64,000 nucleotides of DNA from Pseudorhodoferax aquiterrae (GTDB taxonomy: Bacteria > Pseudomonadota > Gammaproteobacteria > Burkholderiales > Burkholderiaceae_C), in contig NZ_BMYK01000020.1 in NCBI RefSeq assembly GCF_014652235.1, forward strand, positions 58,389 to 122,388, read 5' to 3'. Numbering within the stretch: position 1 is the first letter of the stretch; each line of letters starts with the position of its first letter. A program made the position numbers and the translations under genes. The notes below the pieces were generated by a model that was not told where the DNA came from, made no database searches, and saw only the letters and a program-made list of their open reading frames with translations. Positions 51,937 to 60,181 of the stretch are shown here, piece by piece.

Positions 51937-52569
51937 TCACTTGCGCTCGATCAGCGCCACCCGCAGCGCCAGGAACGCCAGCACCGAGCCCATCACATAG
52001 CGCTGCGCGCGCATCCAGGCCGCGCTGCGCGACAGCAGGCCCGTGATGCCGGCGGCCCCGAAGATGACCAACGTGTTGACGGCCGCACTGGCCGCGATCT
52101 GCACCGTGCCGAGCTGCAGCGCCTGCAGCAGCACGCTGCCGTGCTCGGGGTGCAGGAACTGCGGGAAGAAGGACAGTGTGAACAGCGCGACCTTGGGGTT
52201 CAGCAGGTTGGTCAGAAAGCCCATGCGCAGCAGCGTGGCCGTGGAATGCGCGGGCAGCTGGCGCGTCTGGAACGGGCCGCTGCCGCCGGGCTTGAGCGCC
52301 TGCCAAGCCAGCCAGGCCAGGTAGGCCGCGCCCAGGGCTTTGATGGCACCGAACGCGAAGGGCACGGCCAGCAGCAGCGCCGTGAGACCGAAGGCCGCGG
52401 CCAGCATGTGCACGACGAAGGCCGCCAGGACGCCGGCCAGCGAGACCAGTCCCGCGCGGCGGCCCTGGCTCAGCGTGCGCGAGACGCCGTACAGCATGTT
52501 GGGCCCGGGCGTCAGCGCCATGGCCAGCGTGGCCAGGGCGAACCAGCCCAGATCGTGCAGGGGAACCAT
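51937..52569 (-). CDS. LysE/RhtB-family amino-acid exporter (operon gene 7)
   Basis: The 210-residue inner-membrane protein has six helices and the LysE signature near the start (MALTPGPNMLYGVSRTLSQG) plus GFLTNLLNPKVALFTLSFFP in the middle. It exports amino acids or homoserine lactones. It is the last gene of the MocR-associated operon. I chose the ATG at 52569, with GGGAG five bases before it and two bases after the upstream stop. A GTG at 52575 that overlaps that stop is the alternative. Confidence 0.88.
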   Translation of the reverse strand: MVPLHDLGWFALATLAMALTPGPNMLYGVSRTLSQGRRAGLVSLAGVLAAFVVHMLAAAFGLTALLLAVPFAFGAIKALGAAYLAWLAWQALKPGGSGPFQTRQLPAHSTATLLRMGFLTNLLNPKVALFTLSFFPQFLHPEHGSVLLQALQLGTVQIAASAAVNTLVIFGAAGITGLLSRSAAWMRAQRYVMGSVLAFLALRVALIERK

Positions 52570-52571
52570 CG

Positions 52572-53543
52572 TCACTCCCTGGTGGAAAGCACATCGGCGA
52601 ACACGGGGGCGTCCACGTTGCCGCCGCTCAGCACCGCACCCACGGCCAGGCCACGCAAGGCCGCGCGCTCCTGCAGCGCGGCCGCGAATCCGGCTGCGCC
52701 CGCGCCTTCGGCGACGTTGTGCGTGTCCACGAACAGCGCCTGCATGGCGGCGGCCACTTCCGCGTCCGTGACCTGCACCACATGGTCGAGGCCGCCGGCC
52801 AGGATGGCCAGCGCCTGCGCGTTAGCCACACGGCAGGCCATGCCGTCGGCGAGCCGGGTCGTGACGGGCGCTTCGACGACGCGGCCTGCGGCCAGCGAGT
52901 CGGCGTAGGTCGTGGCGTGTGTGCTGACCACGCCGACGATGCGCACGCCGTGGCCCAGTGCGCGCTTGGCCGCGATGGCCGCGCAGGCGCCCGAGCCCTG
53001 GCCGATCGGCACATAGGCCACGTCGAGCTGCGGCACGGCGCGAAGGAACTCCAGCCAATAGGTCGCCACGCCCAACAGCAGGGCCGGATGGAAGCTCGGC
53101 ACCATGTGGGCGCCGCGCGCGGCCGCCAGGCCGATGGCGTGTTCACGGCTTTCCTGGAAGTCCTGGCCGTGCTCGATCAGCGTGACGCCCAGCGCGCGCA
53201 TGGCGGCGTTCTTCTCGACCGAGTTGCCATGCGGCACGACGATGGTGCAGGCGACGCCGTGGGCGCGCGCGGCCCAGCCGATGCTCTGCCCGTGGTTGCC
53301 GCGCGTGGCGCTAACGACCTCTGCCGGCAGGGCGCCGGCTGCCGCGAGCGCGGCGAAGTAGGTGAGGCCGCCGCGGATCTTGAATGCGCCGACCGGCGTG
53401 TGGTTCTCGTGCTTGAGCCAGCAGTCCGTGCCCAGCCGCTGGCTGGCCAGTGCCCAGCGGTGCTGGGGCGTGGCCGGGATGGCGCCGTGGACCAGCGCGG
53501 CGGCGCGTTCGATCTCGGCCAGCGTGGGCAGGGCGGCGGTCAT
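52572..53543 (-). CDS. Threonine/serine dehydratase-like PLP enzyme (operon gene 6)
   Basis: The 323-residue fold-type II PLP enzyme has the Schiff-base lysine in VGAFKIRGGLTYF, the substrate loop SATRGNHGQSIGWAAR, and the PLP-phosphate glycine loop IGQGSGACAAI. There is no C-terminal ACT regulatory domain, as in catabolic or biosynthesis-independent forms. It would deaminate a hydroxy-amino acid to a 2-oxoacid. It overlaps the phzF stop by ATGA. The neighbouring exporters suggest defence against excess amino acid. Confidence 0.9.
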   Translation of the reverse strand: MTAALPTLAEIERAAALVHGAIPATPQHRWALASQRLGTDCWLKHENHTPVGAFKIRGGLTYFAALAAAGALPAEVVSATRGNHGQSIGWAARAHGVACTIVVPHGNSVEKNAAMRALGVTLIEHGQDFQESREHAIGLAAARGAHMVPSFHPALLLGVATYWLEFLRAVPQLDVAYVPIGQGSGACAAIAAKRALGHGVRIVGVVSTHATTYADSLAAGRVVEAPVTTRLADGMACRVANAQALAILAGGLDHVVQVTDAEVAAAMQALFVDTHNVAEGAGAAGFAAALQERAALRGLAVGAVLSGGNVDAPVFADVLSTRE

Positions 53544-54457
53544 AGCGTGACAGTGCCTTCGATGCACACGACGGAGTGCCCGCCCACCCAGACCTGTCCC
53601 GCGCCGTCGCGCGCGATGTGCACCATGCCGTCGCGCCCCAGGCAGGCGCCCTGCGTGGCCAGGTAGGGCGCGGCGATGTGCTCGTCGGCGATCAGCCATT
53701 GCGCGAGGCTCGCGTTGAGGCTGCCGGTCACGGGGTCTTCGGGGATGCCGGCGGCCGCCGCGAATGCGCGCACCACCAGGGCCGGCGCGGGTGCCGCTGC
53801 CGGCGCGGAGCTGCCGAAGGCGCGCGCTTCGCGGTTGCCGCGTGCGATCAGCGGCGTGGCGGCCGCGCCGTCCAGCGCGGCCACGCCGACCTTGTGGCCC
53901 AGCGCCTTGAGCACGGCATGGTCGGGCTGCAGGCGCAGCACCGTGCTCGGGTCGTCCAGCAGCAGCGTGAACCAGACCGGGCCGTTGTCCAGCATCTGGC
54001 TGCTGACGATCTGCGCGGCCTTCAAGCCCAAGGCCGAAGCCACCTGGGCCAGCTCGGTCGGGCGGGGCGCGCTGCGCTTGAGGGCCGGTGCCGCGAAGGC
54101 CAGGCGCTCGCCCTCGCGCCGGATGCGCACCAGGCCCGCGCCGCACTGCTGCACGATGGTCTCGCCGTTGCGAGGTCGGCCGCCCGCGGCCAGCCAGGCG
54201 TGGCAGCTGCCCAGCGTGGGATGGCCCGCGAAAGGCAGTTCGCCGCCCGGCGTGAAGATGCGCAGCCGGTAGTCGGCACCGGGCTCGGTGGCCGGCAGCA
54301 CGAAGGTGGTTTCCGACAGGTTGGTCCACTGCGCGAATCGCTGCATCTGCGCGTCGGTCAGGCCGTGGCCGTCGAGCACCACGGCCAGTGGGTTGCCGTA
54401 GTAGGGCTGGTCGGTGAAGACGTCGACCTGGCGGAAAGGGCGGGACGAATGGCTCAT
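53540..54457 (-). CDS. PhzF-family isomerase-like protein (operon gene 5)
   Basis: The 305-residue protein has the PhzF/diaminopimelate-epimerase-like fold: VDVFTDQPYYGNPLAVVLDG, the catalytic-Glu segment TNLSETTFVL, FTPGGELPFAGHPTLGS with the family GHPT motif, and EDPVTGSLNASLAQWL. PhzF itself isomerises a phenazine precursor; most relatives have unknown substrates. It starts seven bases after the GST stop and overlaps the dehydratase gene. There are no phenazine genes here. Confidence 0.92.
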   Translation of the reverse strand: MSHSSRPFRQVDVFTDQPYYGNPLAVVLDGHGLTDAQMQRFAQWTNLSETTFVLPATEPGADYRLRIFTPGGELPFAGHPTLGSCHAWLAAGGRPRNGETIVQQCGAGLVRIRREGERLAFAAPALKRSAPRPTELAQVASALGLKAAQIVSSQMLDNGPVWFTLLLDDPSTVLRLQPDHAVLKALGHKVGVAALDGAAATPLIARGNREARAFGSSAPAAAPAPALVVRAFAAAAGIPEDPVTGSLNASLAQWLIADEHIAAPYLATQGACLGRDGMVHIARDGAGQVWVGGHSVVCIEGTVTL

Positions 54458-54464
54458 CGGAGAC

Positions 54465-55088
54465 TCACGAAAGGCTCATGTCGAGCACGCCGACGGCGCC
54501 GGGCCGGTCGCACAAGGCCTGGTACCAGCGGTCGAGGTGGGGGCGCGGCGTGCGCGCCAGGGGCAGGGCATACCAGCGGTGGATCTCGCAGGCGACGGGG
54601 ATGTCGGCCATCGTGAAGTCCTCGCCGGCCAGGTAGGGGCGGCGCGCGAGCTCGGCGTCCAGCAGGTCGAGCAGCGGCTCGGTCTCGGCCACGGACTGCG
54701 CGATCAGCGCATCGTCGCGCTGCTCGGCCGGCGTGCGCACGAGCTGCAGGAAGGCGTTGCGGCCGGCCGGGTTCAGTGTGGTCTGCTGCCAGTCCATCCA
54801 CATCTCGGCCGTAAAGCGTGCGGCCAGCGGCTCGGGATACAGCGTGCCCATGGCGTGGCGCGCGCAGAGGTAGCGCACGATCACGTTGGATTCCCACAGC
54901 GTGGCCTCGCCGTCCTCGAGTAGCGGCACCATGCCGTTGGGGTTCTTGCTGCGGTAGTCGGGCTCGGTCACCAGCCCGAAGTGGCCGCCTGCGTCGGTGC
55001 GCTGGGCCGACAGGCCCAGCTCCTGCACGGTGAAGACCACCTTGCGCACGTTGATGGAGCTCATGCGGCCCCAGATGTGGAGCGTCAT
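54465..55088 (-). CDS. Glutathione S-transferase (operon gene 4)
   Basis: The 207-residue GST has a thioredoxin-like domain (IWGRMSSINVRKVVFTVQEL, KNPNGMVPLLEDGEATLWES, NVIVRYL) and a helical C-terminal domain with the PYLAGEDFTMADIPV motif. The Ser before INVRK is a likely catalytic residue. Its start overlaps the aminotransferase stop (ATGA). Its place between two PLP enzymes suggests that a reactive intermediate is handled, but the substrate is unknown. Confidence 0.9.
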   Translation of the reverse strand: MTLHIWGRMSSINVRKVVFTVQELGLSAQRTDAGGHFGLVTEPDYRSKNPNGMVPLLEDGEATLWESNVIVRYLCARHAMGTLYPEPLAARFTAEMWMDWQQTTLNPAGRNAFLQLVRTPAEQRDDALIAQSVAETEPLLDLLDAELARRPYLAGEDFTMADIPVACEIHRWYALPLARTPRPHLDRWYQALCDRPGAVGVLDMSLS

Positions 55089-56302
55089 AGCTGGACCGCC
55101 GCGGCCGACCGGGCGCTGCGCTGGGTCTCCATGGCTTCGCGGATGGTCTGCGCCAGGGCCGCGATGCCGATGTCGATCTGGCTCGTGCTGGCCGTCACGA
55201 AGGACAGGCGCATGGTGTTGCTCTCGGGCGCCTCGGCGTAGAAGGCCGCGCCGGGCACGAAGGCCACGTTGCGCTCCACGGCGCGCGGCAGCAGCGGCAC
55301 GGTGTCCAGGCCGGCCGGCAGGCGCAACCACAGGAACATGCCGCCCACCGGGCGGCTCCACTGCACGCCTTCGGGCATCTCGCGTTCCAGCGCGGCCAGC
55401 ATGTGGTCGCGCTGGCTCTTGTACAGCGCACGGATGGTCGGCACATGGCGTTGCAGGAAGCCGTCCTGCATGACCTGGGCCACCATGCGCTGGTTGAAGC
55501 TGGGGCTGTGCAGGTCGGCCGCCTGCTTGGCCTGCAGCAGCTTGGGGTAGAGCGCGGGCGGCGCCACCATGAAGCCCAGGCGCAGACCCGGCGCCAGCAC
55601 CTTGGAGAAGGAGCCCAGGTAGACACAGCCCTCGGGATTGCGCGCGCTCAAGGGCGCCGGCGGGGCCTGCTCGAACCACAGGTCGCCGTAGGGGTTGTCT
55701 TCCAGCAGCGGCACGCCGGCCTGGTCGGCCGCGGCCACCACGGCGGCGCGGCGCGCCTCGCTCATGGTGCGGCCCGTGGGGTTCTGGAAGTTGGGCAGCA
55801 GGTAGGCGAAGCGCGCGCGGTCGGCACCCTGGCCGGCCTTGGCTGCCAGGTCGTCGGCACGCACGCCTTCGTCGTCGCTGGCCACCGCCACGGCCACCGG
55901 CTCCATGGGCGTGAAGGCCTGCAGCGCGCCCAGGTAGGTCGGCGTTTCCACGAGCATGCGGCTGCCCTTGTCGAGCAGGATCTTGGCGATCAGGTCCAGC
56001 CCCTGCTGCGAGCCCGTGGTGATCAGCACCTGCGAGGGCGCGACCTTCCAGGGCAGGTTGGCCGCCACCATCTCGCGCAGCGGGCCGTAGCCTTCGCTGG
56101 CGGCATACTGCAGCGCGCCGGTGCCGTCCTCGGTCAGCACCTTCTCGCAGGCGGCGCGGAACTCTGCCACCGGGAAGGTCTTGGGCGAGGGCAGCCCCCC
56201 GGCGAAGCTGATGATGCCGGGCTTCTCGGTGACCTTGAGGATTTCACGGATCACCGAGGGGTTCATCTTTTCGGCGCGTGCGGCCAGGGTCCAGGACATC
56301 AT
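55085..56302 (-). CDS. PLP-dependent aminotransferase, fold type I (operon gene 3)
   Basis: The 405-residue enzyme resembles the 2-aminoadipate/LysN-like aminotransferases: ISFAGGLPSPKTFPVAEF, GSQQGLDLIAKILLDKG, LPNFQNPTGRTMS with the conserved Asn, and the PLP lysine in LGSFSKVLAPGLRLGF. It has no N-terminal GntR domain, so it is an enzyme and not a MocR regulator. The ATGATG start overlaps the EamA stop (ATGA). Either ATG may be used; AAGGAG is better spaced for the second, at 56299. Confidence 0.9.
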   Translation of the reverse strand: MMSWTLAARAEKMNPSVIREILKVTEKPGIISFAGGLPSPKTFPVAEFRAACEKVLTEDGTGALQYAASEGYGPLREMVAANLPWKVAPSQVLITTGSQQGLDLIAKILLDKGSRMLVETPTYLGALQAFTPMEPVAVAVASDDEGVRADDLAAKAGQGADRARFAYLLPNFQNPTGRTMSEARRAAVVAAADQAGVPLLEDNPYGDLWFEQAPPAPLSARNPEGCVYLGSFSKVLAPGLRLGFMVAPPALYPKLLQAKQAADLHSPSFNQRMVAQVMQDGFLQRHVPTIRALYKSQRDHMLAALEREMPEGVQWSRPVGGMFLWLRLPAGLDTVPLLPRAVERNVAFVPGAAFYAEAPESNTMRLSFVTASTSQIDIGIAALAQTIREAMETQRSARSAAAVQL

Positions 56303-57234
56303 GTGCTCCTTGAGGCGGTCTTGGTTGTTGCTGTGGAAGGGTTGCGGGCGAGATTCTTGCCCAGGACGACGGTGGCGACCACGGCCGCGGCGAATCCCAG
56401 CGTGACGGTGTCCAGCGTCTCGCCCAGCAGCGGCACCGCGGCCAGGATGGACAGGAAGGGTTGCAGCAGCTGGGTCTGGCTCACACGCAGCGCGCCGCCC
56501 AGGGCCAGGCCGCGGTACCAGGCGAAGAAGCCGATCCACATCGAGAACACGCCCACGTAGACGAAGCCGGCCCAGGCGCTGGGCGCCACGGGCGTGGCGG
56601 GCCACAGCCAGAGCATGGCCGGCAGCGTGAGCGGCAGGGCCAGCACGCAGACCCAACAGATCACGCGCTCGGCGCCGAGCTCGGGGGTGACCTTGGCGCC
56701 GTACACATAGCCCAGCGAGGCCGCGACGACGGCGCCCACCAGCAGCAGGTCGGCCCATTCGAAGCCGAAACCGCCGCCGTGCTGCGCCGCGCGCAGCACC
56801 GAGAACGCCACCACCAGCGCGCTGCCGGCCGCAGCGCAGAGCCAGAAGCCGAGCGCGGCCCGCTGGCGCATGACCGCCGCCGCGACGGCCGCCGTGGCCA
56901 GCGGCAGCAGCGCCGTGACCACGGCCGCATGGCTGGCCGTGACCACGCGCAGCGCATAGGCGAGCAGCAGCGGGTAACCGACCACGTTGCCGAGCACGGC
57001 CATGGCCAGCGGCCCCAGGTGCCGGCGCGCTGGCAGCGGCGAGCGCGTGGCCAGCAGGAACAGCACCGACAGGCCGCCGGCCAGCGCGGCGCGGCCCAGT
57101 GTGACGAACCAGGGCGAGAGCTGCGGTGCGGCGGCCGTGCCCGTGGCCAAGCGGGTCATGGGCAGGGTGACCGCGAACAGTGCCACGCCGAGCACGCCGA
57201 GCCACAGCCCGAGGTTTTCGTCGCGCGTGGTCAC
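56299..57234 (-). CDS. EamA/DMT-family transporter (operon gene 2)
   Basis: The 311-residue protein has ten predicted helices in two EamA repeats (LGVLGVALFAVTLPMTRLAT at the start and LGYVYGAKVTPELGAERVI in the second half, then EPLL-like VPLLGETL). DMT carriers of this type export amino acids or metabolites. The GTG start overlaps the RhtB stop (GTGA), and its stop overlaps the aminotransferase start. It gives the operon a second type of exporter. Confidence 0.88.
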   Translation of the reverse strand: MTTRDENLGLWLGVLGVALFAVTLPMTRLATGTAAAPQLSPWFVTLGRAALAGGLSVLFLLATRSPLPARRHLGPLAMAVLGNVVGYPLLLAYALRVVTASHAAVVTALLPLATAAVAAAVMRQRAALGFWLCAAAGSALVVAFSVLRAAQHGGGFGFEWADLLLVGAVVAASLGYVYGAKVTPELGAERVICWVCVLALPLTLPAMLWLWPATPVAPSAWAGFVYVGVFSMWIGFFAWYRGLALGGALRVSQTQLLQPFLSILAAVPLLGETLDTVTLGFAAAVVATVVLGKNLARNPSTATTKTASRST

Positions 57235-57842
57235 GCGCTTGCCTTCGCCTGCAGCATCCAGACGGCGGTGAGCACCAGCACCGCCGCCATCAGCCGGTTG
57301 AACCACAGCAGCCGCCGGCCCTGCGCCAGCCACTGCCGCAGCAGCGCGCCCATCAGCGCGTAGCTCAGGTTGCTGAAGAAGGCGAAGCACAGCATCAGCG
57401 GCAGCACGACGGCCAGCCGGGGCAGCAGGTCCTCGCGGCCTGCGATCCAGCCGGCGACGATGGCCAGCGCCAGCATCCAGGCCTTGATGTTCACGAACTG
57501 CAGTGCGATGCCTTGCACGAAGCCCACGTTCAGCCGGCGCGCATCGGCCTCGCCGAGCCGGGCGCTGCGGGCGAGCTTGAATGCCAGCCACAACAGGTAG
57601 GCCACGCCGAACAGCTTGATCCCCAGCGCCAGCGCCGGCTGGGCCAGCACGAGCGCACCGACGCCGGCCGTGCTGAGCAGCAGCACCAGGCCCCAGCCGG
57701 CCGGCACGGCCCAGATGAAGGGCATGGCATGGCGCAGGCCGTGGTTGGCCGCCAGCGCCGACGACAGCGTGGTGTTGGGCCCGGGCGAGAAACTCATCGC
57801 CGTGGCCAGCAGCAGCAGGGCACTCAGTTCGCTTGCGTTCAT
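57231..57842 (-). CDS. RhtB/LysE-family amino-acid exporter (operon gene 1)
   Basis: The 203-residue, six-helix exporter has the family signature TAMSFSPGPNTTLSSALAAN and the later GIALQFVNIKAWMLALAIVAG. It heads the seven-gene operon and is divergent from a MocR regulator, a very common pairing for exporters of amino acids. A promoter with TTGGTA and TATAGA lies upstream, and ATACAG repeats there may bind the regulator. Confidence 0.9.
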   Translation of the reverse strand: MNASELSALLLLATAMSFSPGPNTTLSSALAANHGLRHAMPFIWAVPAGWGLVLLLSTAGVGALVLAQPALALGIKLFGVAYLLWLAFKLARSARLGEADARRLNVGFVQGIALQFVNIKAWMLALAIVAGWIAGREDLLPRLAVVLPLMLCFAFFSNLSYALMGALLRQWLAQGRRLLWFNRLMAAVLVLTAVWMLQAKASA

Positions 57843-57846
57843 GGAG

Positions 57847-57914
57847 ATACAGACTCTATAGTTCGAACCAACACACTACCAATACAGTTTGTGCTGCTCT
57901 CGGCCCTGCTGTAT
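57847..57914. promoter_or_regulatory. ATACAG repeats, candidate MocR operators
   Basis: ATACAG occurs as a direct repeat at 57847-57852 and 57882-57887, and as its complement CTGTAT at 57909-57914. The last two form an AATACAG...CTGTATT dyad. MocR regulators often bind direct repeats in divergent promoters, which fits this site. Confidence 0.5.
57855..57882 (-). promoter_or_regulatory. Promoter of the seven-gene exporter/PLP operon
   Basis: On the minus strand TTGGTA (57882-57877) and TATAGA (57860-57855) are separated by 16 bases. The ATG of the first gene lies 12 bases after the -10. The ATACAG repeats flank and overlap it. Confidence 0.6.
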
Positions 57915-57947
57915 TGCCCGACAGGCCGATACATCAGGATACCTTCC

Positions 57948-59345
57948 ATGCTCACGCGCACCGCCTCGCAGTCGCTGACCGAACAGCTGGCCGCCCATTT
58001 CGCCGAGCGCATCGGCGACCGGCTGCTGGCCGCCGGCACGCGCCTGCCTTCGGTGCGCCAGTGTGCCGAGCAGCATGGCGTGAGCCCGGCCACCGTGGTG
58101 GCGGCCTACGACCGGCTGCTGGCCCAGGGGCTGGTGGAGGCGCGGCGCAACCGCGGCTTCTTCGTGCGCGAGCAGCGCGTGGCGCCGCTGTCGGGCGCAG
58201 CCGCGCAGCCCGCAGGCGCCGTGCGGCCGCCCGTGGACGCGGCGGCGCTCATGCGCGGCATGTTCCACAGCAGCGAGCAGCCGCAGCCCGGCATCGGCGT
58301 GTTCCCGCCCGATTGGCTGGCCAGTGACATCGTGGCCGCCGCCGTGCGCCGTGCCACGGTGGGGCAAGGCCTGAAGGCTTTGTCACTGCAATACGGCGAG
58401 CCGGCCGGCGACCCGGCGCTGCGCCGCGCGCTCTCGCACAAGCTTGCCGGCCTCAACGTGCCGGCCGCGCCCGAACAGATCGTGACCACGGTGGGCGCCA
58501 CGCATGCGCTGGACATCGTGAGCCGCACGCTGCTGCGCGCAGGTGACCATGTGATGGTGGAGGAGCCGGGCTGGGCCATCGAATTCGCGCGCCTGCAGGC
58601 GCTGGGCGCCGTGATCCTGCCGGTGCCGCGCGGCGCCGACGGGCCGGACCTGGAAGTCATGGCGCGCTACTGCGAGGCCCATGCGCCCAAGCTGTTCGTG
58701 AGCGTGAGCGTGCTGCACAACCCCACGGGCCACTGCCTGTCGCCCGGCAGCGCGCACCGCGTGCTGACGCTGGCCAATGCGCATGGTTTCCACATCGTCG
58801 AGGACGACACCTACAGCCACCTGGCGCCCGACCACGCCACGCGGCTGTGCGCGCTGGACGGCCTGGCCCGCACGATCTACGTGAGCGGTTTCGCCAAGAT
58901 CCTGGCCCCGGGCTGGCGTGTGGGCTACCTGGCGGCGCCGGCCGCGCTGGTCGAGCGCTTCCTGGACACCAAGCTGCTGGCGACGCTGACCACGCCTGCG
59001 CTGCTGGAGCAGGCCATGGCCTGGTGCATCGCGCAGGGCCAGCTGCGCCGCCATGCGCAGCGCGTGCGCACGCGGCTGGACCAGGCCCGCGCGCGCAGCG
59101 TCAAGCTCGCGCGCGCAGCGGGCTGCCGCTTCGTCAGCGAGCCAGCCGGGCTGTTCGGCTGGGTCGACACAGGCGTGGACACCGAGGCGCTGTCGCTGCG
59201 CATGCTCGACGAGGGCTACCTGCTGGCGCCCGGCGCGCTGTTCCACGCCGGCCGCAAGCCCGGCACGCTGATGCGCATCAACTTCGCGACCACGCAGGCC
59301 CAGGCCTTCTGGAAGGTGTTCGAGCGCGTGCGCGCGGCCATGTAG
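57948..59345 (+). CDS. MocR-family regulator of the divergent exporter operon
   Basis: The 465-residue protein has a GntR winged helix (LAAGTRLPSVRQCAEQHGVS, then PATVVAAYDRLLAQGLVEAR) and an aminotransferase-like domain with the PLP lysine in YVSGFAKILAPGWRVGYL and the HNPTGHCLSP segment. It probably senses an amino acid through PLP and activates the seven-gene operon transcribed the other way. The start at 57948 gives a complete helix-turn-helix; longer in-frame sequence upstream crosses the divergent promoter. Confidence 0.92.
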   Translation: MLTRTASQSLTEQLAAHFAERIGDRLLAAGTRLPSVRQCAEQHGVSPATVVAAYDRLLAQGLVEARRNRGFFVREQRVAPLSGAAAQPAGAVRPPVDAAALMRGMFHSSEQPQPGIGVFPPDWLASDIVAAAVRRATVGQGLKALSLQYGEPAGDPALRRALSHKLAGLNVPAAPEQIVTTVGATHALDIVSRTLLRAGDHVMVEEPGWAIEFARLQALGAVILPVPRGADGPDLEVMARYCEAHAPKLFVSVSVLHNPTGHCLSPGSAHRVLTLANAHGFHIVEDDTYSHLAPDHATRLCALDGLARTIYVSGFAKILAPGWRVGYLAAPAALVERFLDTKLLATLTTPALLEQAMAWCIAQGQLRRHAQRVRTRLDQARARSVKLARAAGCRFVSEPAGLFGWVDTGVDTEALSLRMLDEGYLLAPGALFHAGRKPGTLMRINFATTQAQAFWKVFERVRAAM

Positions 59346-59351
59346 CGCCTG

Positions 59352-59377
59352 AATTCGGGCGCAAGGAGCGGGGTGCA
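59352..59377 (+). promoter_or_regulatory. Ada-box-like element upstream of the 2OG oxygenase gene
   Basis: AAT-N6-GCAA occurs at 59352-59364, within AATTCGGGCGCAAGGA. It lies 44 bases upstream of a TAGAGT -10, the placement expected of an Ada-activated promoter. The same extended pattern precedes ada at 60111: across 26 bases the two share AATT, CGCAAG, CGG and GTGC in register. Confidence 0.6.
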
Positions 59378-59395
59378 GTGGCCTGCCGGCTGCCC

Positions 59396-59401
59396 TAGAG
59401 T
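59396..59401 (+). promoter_or_regulatory. -10 element of the 2OG oxygenase gene (leaderless start)
   Basis: TAGAGT ends seven bases before the ATG at 59409. The Ada-box-like site lies at about -56 to -31 relative to the expected start. Confidence 0.45.
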
Positions 59402-59408
59402 TGCAGAC

Positions 59409-60110
59409 ATGCAGACCTCGTTTCTGGACGAACCGGCCACCGATCTGGCGGCCGCGCTCGACGCCGAAGGCCATGCCGTGTTGCCCGGCCTGCTGGCGCC
59501 CGCGCAGTGCGCGGCCCTGGCCGCGTTGTACCCGCAGGACGCGCTGTACCGCAGCACCGTGGTGATGGCGCGCCACGGCTTCGGCCGCGGTGAATACCGC
59601 TACTTCGCCTACCCGCTGCCGCCTCTGGTCGCGCAACTGCGCCAGGCCCTGTACCCGCAGCTTGTGCCCATCGCGAACCGCTGGAACCAGTGGCTCGGCA
59701 AGCCGCTTTGCTACCCCGCGACGCTGGACGCCTTCCTCGCGCGCTGCCACCGCGCCGGCCAGACGCGGCCCACGCCGCTGATCCTGCAGTACGGTGCTGG
59801 CGACTACAACTGCCTGCACCAGGACCTCTACGGCGAGCATGTGTTCCCGCTGCAGGTGGCGATCCTGCTGTCGCGGCCCGGTGTGGATTTCACGGGCGGC
59901 GAGTTCGTGATGACCGAGAGCCGGCCGGGCGAGCAGCGCGCCCATGTGGTGCCGCTGGCGCAGGGCGATGGCGTGGTGTTCGCCGTGCACGAGCGGCCTG
60001 CGGCGGGGCCCACGGGCCGCGTGCGCCGCCTCGCGATGCGCCATGGCGTGAGCCGGCTGCTGGCCGGCCGGCGCCACACGGTCGGCCTGATCTTCCACGA
60101 CGCCACCTGA
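59409..60110 (+). CDS. 2OG-Fe(II) oxygenase, prolyl-hydroxylase-like
   Basis: The 233-residue enzyme has the double-stranded beta-helix with a full iron triad: H137-Q-D139 in NCLHQDLYGEHVFPLQ, and H212 in MRHGVSRLLAGRR, with a following Arg for 2-oxoglutarate. It would couple oxidation of 2-oxoglutarate to hydroxylation or demethylation. The sequence is closer to the prolyl-hydroxylase-type group than to AlkB. An Ada-box-like site upstream and ada 71 bases downstream suggest a role in the alkylation response. A shorter paralogue with a broken triad follows ada. Confidence 0.9.
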   Translation: MQTSFLDEPATDLAAALDAEGHAVLPGLLAPAQCAALAALYPQDALYRSTVVMARHGFGRGEYRYFAYPLPPLVAQLRQALYPQLVPIANRWNQWLGKPLCYPATLDAFLARCHRAGQTRPTPLILQYGAGDYNCLHQDLYGEHVFPLQVAILLSRPGVDFTGGEFVMTESRPGEQRAHVVPLAQGDGVVFAVHERPAAGPTGRVRRLAMRHGVSRLLAGRRHTVGLIFHDAT

Positions 60111-60136
60111 AATTGCGCCGCAAGAACCGGAGTGCT
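60111..60136 (+). promoter_or_regulatory. Ada-box-like element upstream of ada
   Basis: AAT-N6-GCAA occurs at 60111-60123, within AATTGCGCCGCAAGAA, directly after the oxygenase stop codon. It resembles the Escherichia coli Ada box (AAT and GCAA six bases apart, followed by GA) and matches the element at 59352. Confidence 0.6.
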
Positions 60137-60181
60137 TGCGCTGGAACTGCGCCGGACACTGGAGGCTTACAGGAGAGCACC

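Noticed and set aside
55085..56302. MocR regulator in the exporter operon
   Set aside because: The sequence is MocR-like in its aminotransferase part but has no GntR helix-turn-helix, so it is an aminotransferase.
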